Below are positions 13,617 through 13,687 of a stretch of DNA of 13,687 nucleotides, in pieces. The stretch lies in the NCBI GenBank assembly GCA_937124525.1, contig CAKZLA010000371.1, forward strand, positions 1-13,687. The letters run 5' to 3'. The notes under the pieces were generated by a model. That model saw only the letters and a program-made list of their open reading frames with translations, was not told the origin of the DNA and made no database searches. The first letter of the stretch is position 1. Each line of letters starts with the position of its first letter. A program made the translations under genes and the position numbers. The stretch is from an uncultured Desulfobacterium sp. Lineage in GTDB: Bacteria; Desulfobacterota; Desulfobacteria; Desulfobacterales; Desulfobacteraceae.

Positions 13617-13687
13617 GCGGGGTACAAATTCTCTAATTTGCTATTTTTTTTTATGAAGGACGTTTTTATTTTTTGAAAATATAATCT
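13617..13687. other. AT-rich end of window, no gene seen
   Basis: The stretch contains T-runs (about 13643-13651 and 13671-13676) and no supported ORF. It may hold the transcription end of the operon or the start of the next region. Confidence 0.3.

Noticed and set aside
1..13687. tRNA, rRNA or riboswitch genes
   Set aside because: No cloverleaf-like element, rRNA segment or recognisable riboswitch core was seen on either strand by eye; a covariance-model scan could still find a small RNA.

Overview
The window looks like a patchwork. Most of it (from about 836 to the end) fits one Gram-negative, probably anaerobic bacterium of the Desulfobacterota (Desulfobacteraceae-like). This host call is an inference from the gene set and moderate GC; no marker gene is present. 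The first ~838 bases are clearly different: AT-rich, and coding for pieces of proteins of Bacteroidota type (a GlxA-like regulator, a DUF1015 protein, a thioredoxin-fold protein). Three unrelated gene fragments meet at two abrupt joins (237-242 and about 836-839). Both joins fall on the tetranucleotide AATT, the first inside an EcoRI site. A cloning, amplification or assembly chimera is the simplest explanation.

Layout. 2-511: one open frame fusing the end of a GlxA DJ-1/PfpI domain to the C-terminus of a DUF1015 protein. 518-838 (-): C-terminus of a thioredoxin-fold protein. 836-1627 (+): C-terminal part of an NhaC-type Na+/H+ antiporter. 1781-3220 (+): betaine/aminobutyraldehyde-type aldehyde dehydrogenase. 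3221-3517: non-coding with hairpins. 3518-4630 (-): AT-rich iron-containing alcohol dehydrogenase. 4631-5994: a scrapyard holding a truncated, frameshifted integron-type integrase (4969-5435, -), a cluster of GTAC-centred repeats, a doubtful small ORF, and a 25-bp inverted repeat that resembles insertion-sequence ends.

5915-13475 (+): a compact operon of seven genes: tetR-family regulator, periplasmic solute-binding protein (SBP family 5), SAM-dependent methyltransferase-like protein, two DppB/DppC-type permeases, and two DppD/DppF-type ATPases. Gene overlaps (8 bp, 4 bp) and short gaps (2-97 bp) support co-transcription. A sigma70-like promoter overlapped by a 26-bp near-perfect palindrome precedes tetR and suggests autoregulation. 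A strong GC-rich hairpin lies after the binding-protein gene. A ~101-bp two-stem inverted-repeat element follows the last gene.

Working together: the operon encodes a complete peptide/nickel-class ABC importer under a ligand-responsive repressor. The unusual member is the 443-residue Rossmann methyltransferase placed between binding protein and permeases. It suggests that the imported compound is modified, or that a small methylated (or aminobutyrylated) ligand or metallophore is made and recovered. This is the best candidate for an undescribed system here, but the substrate cannot be read from the sequence.
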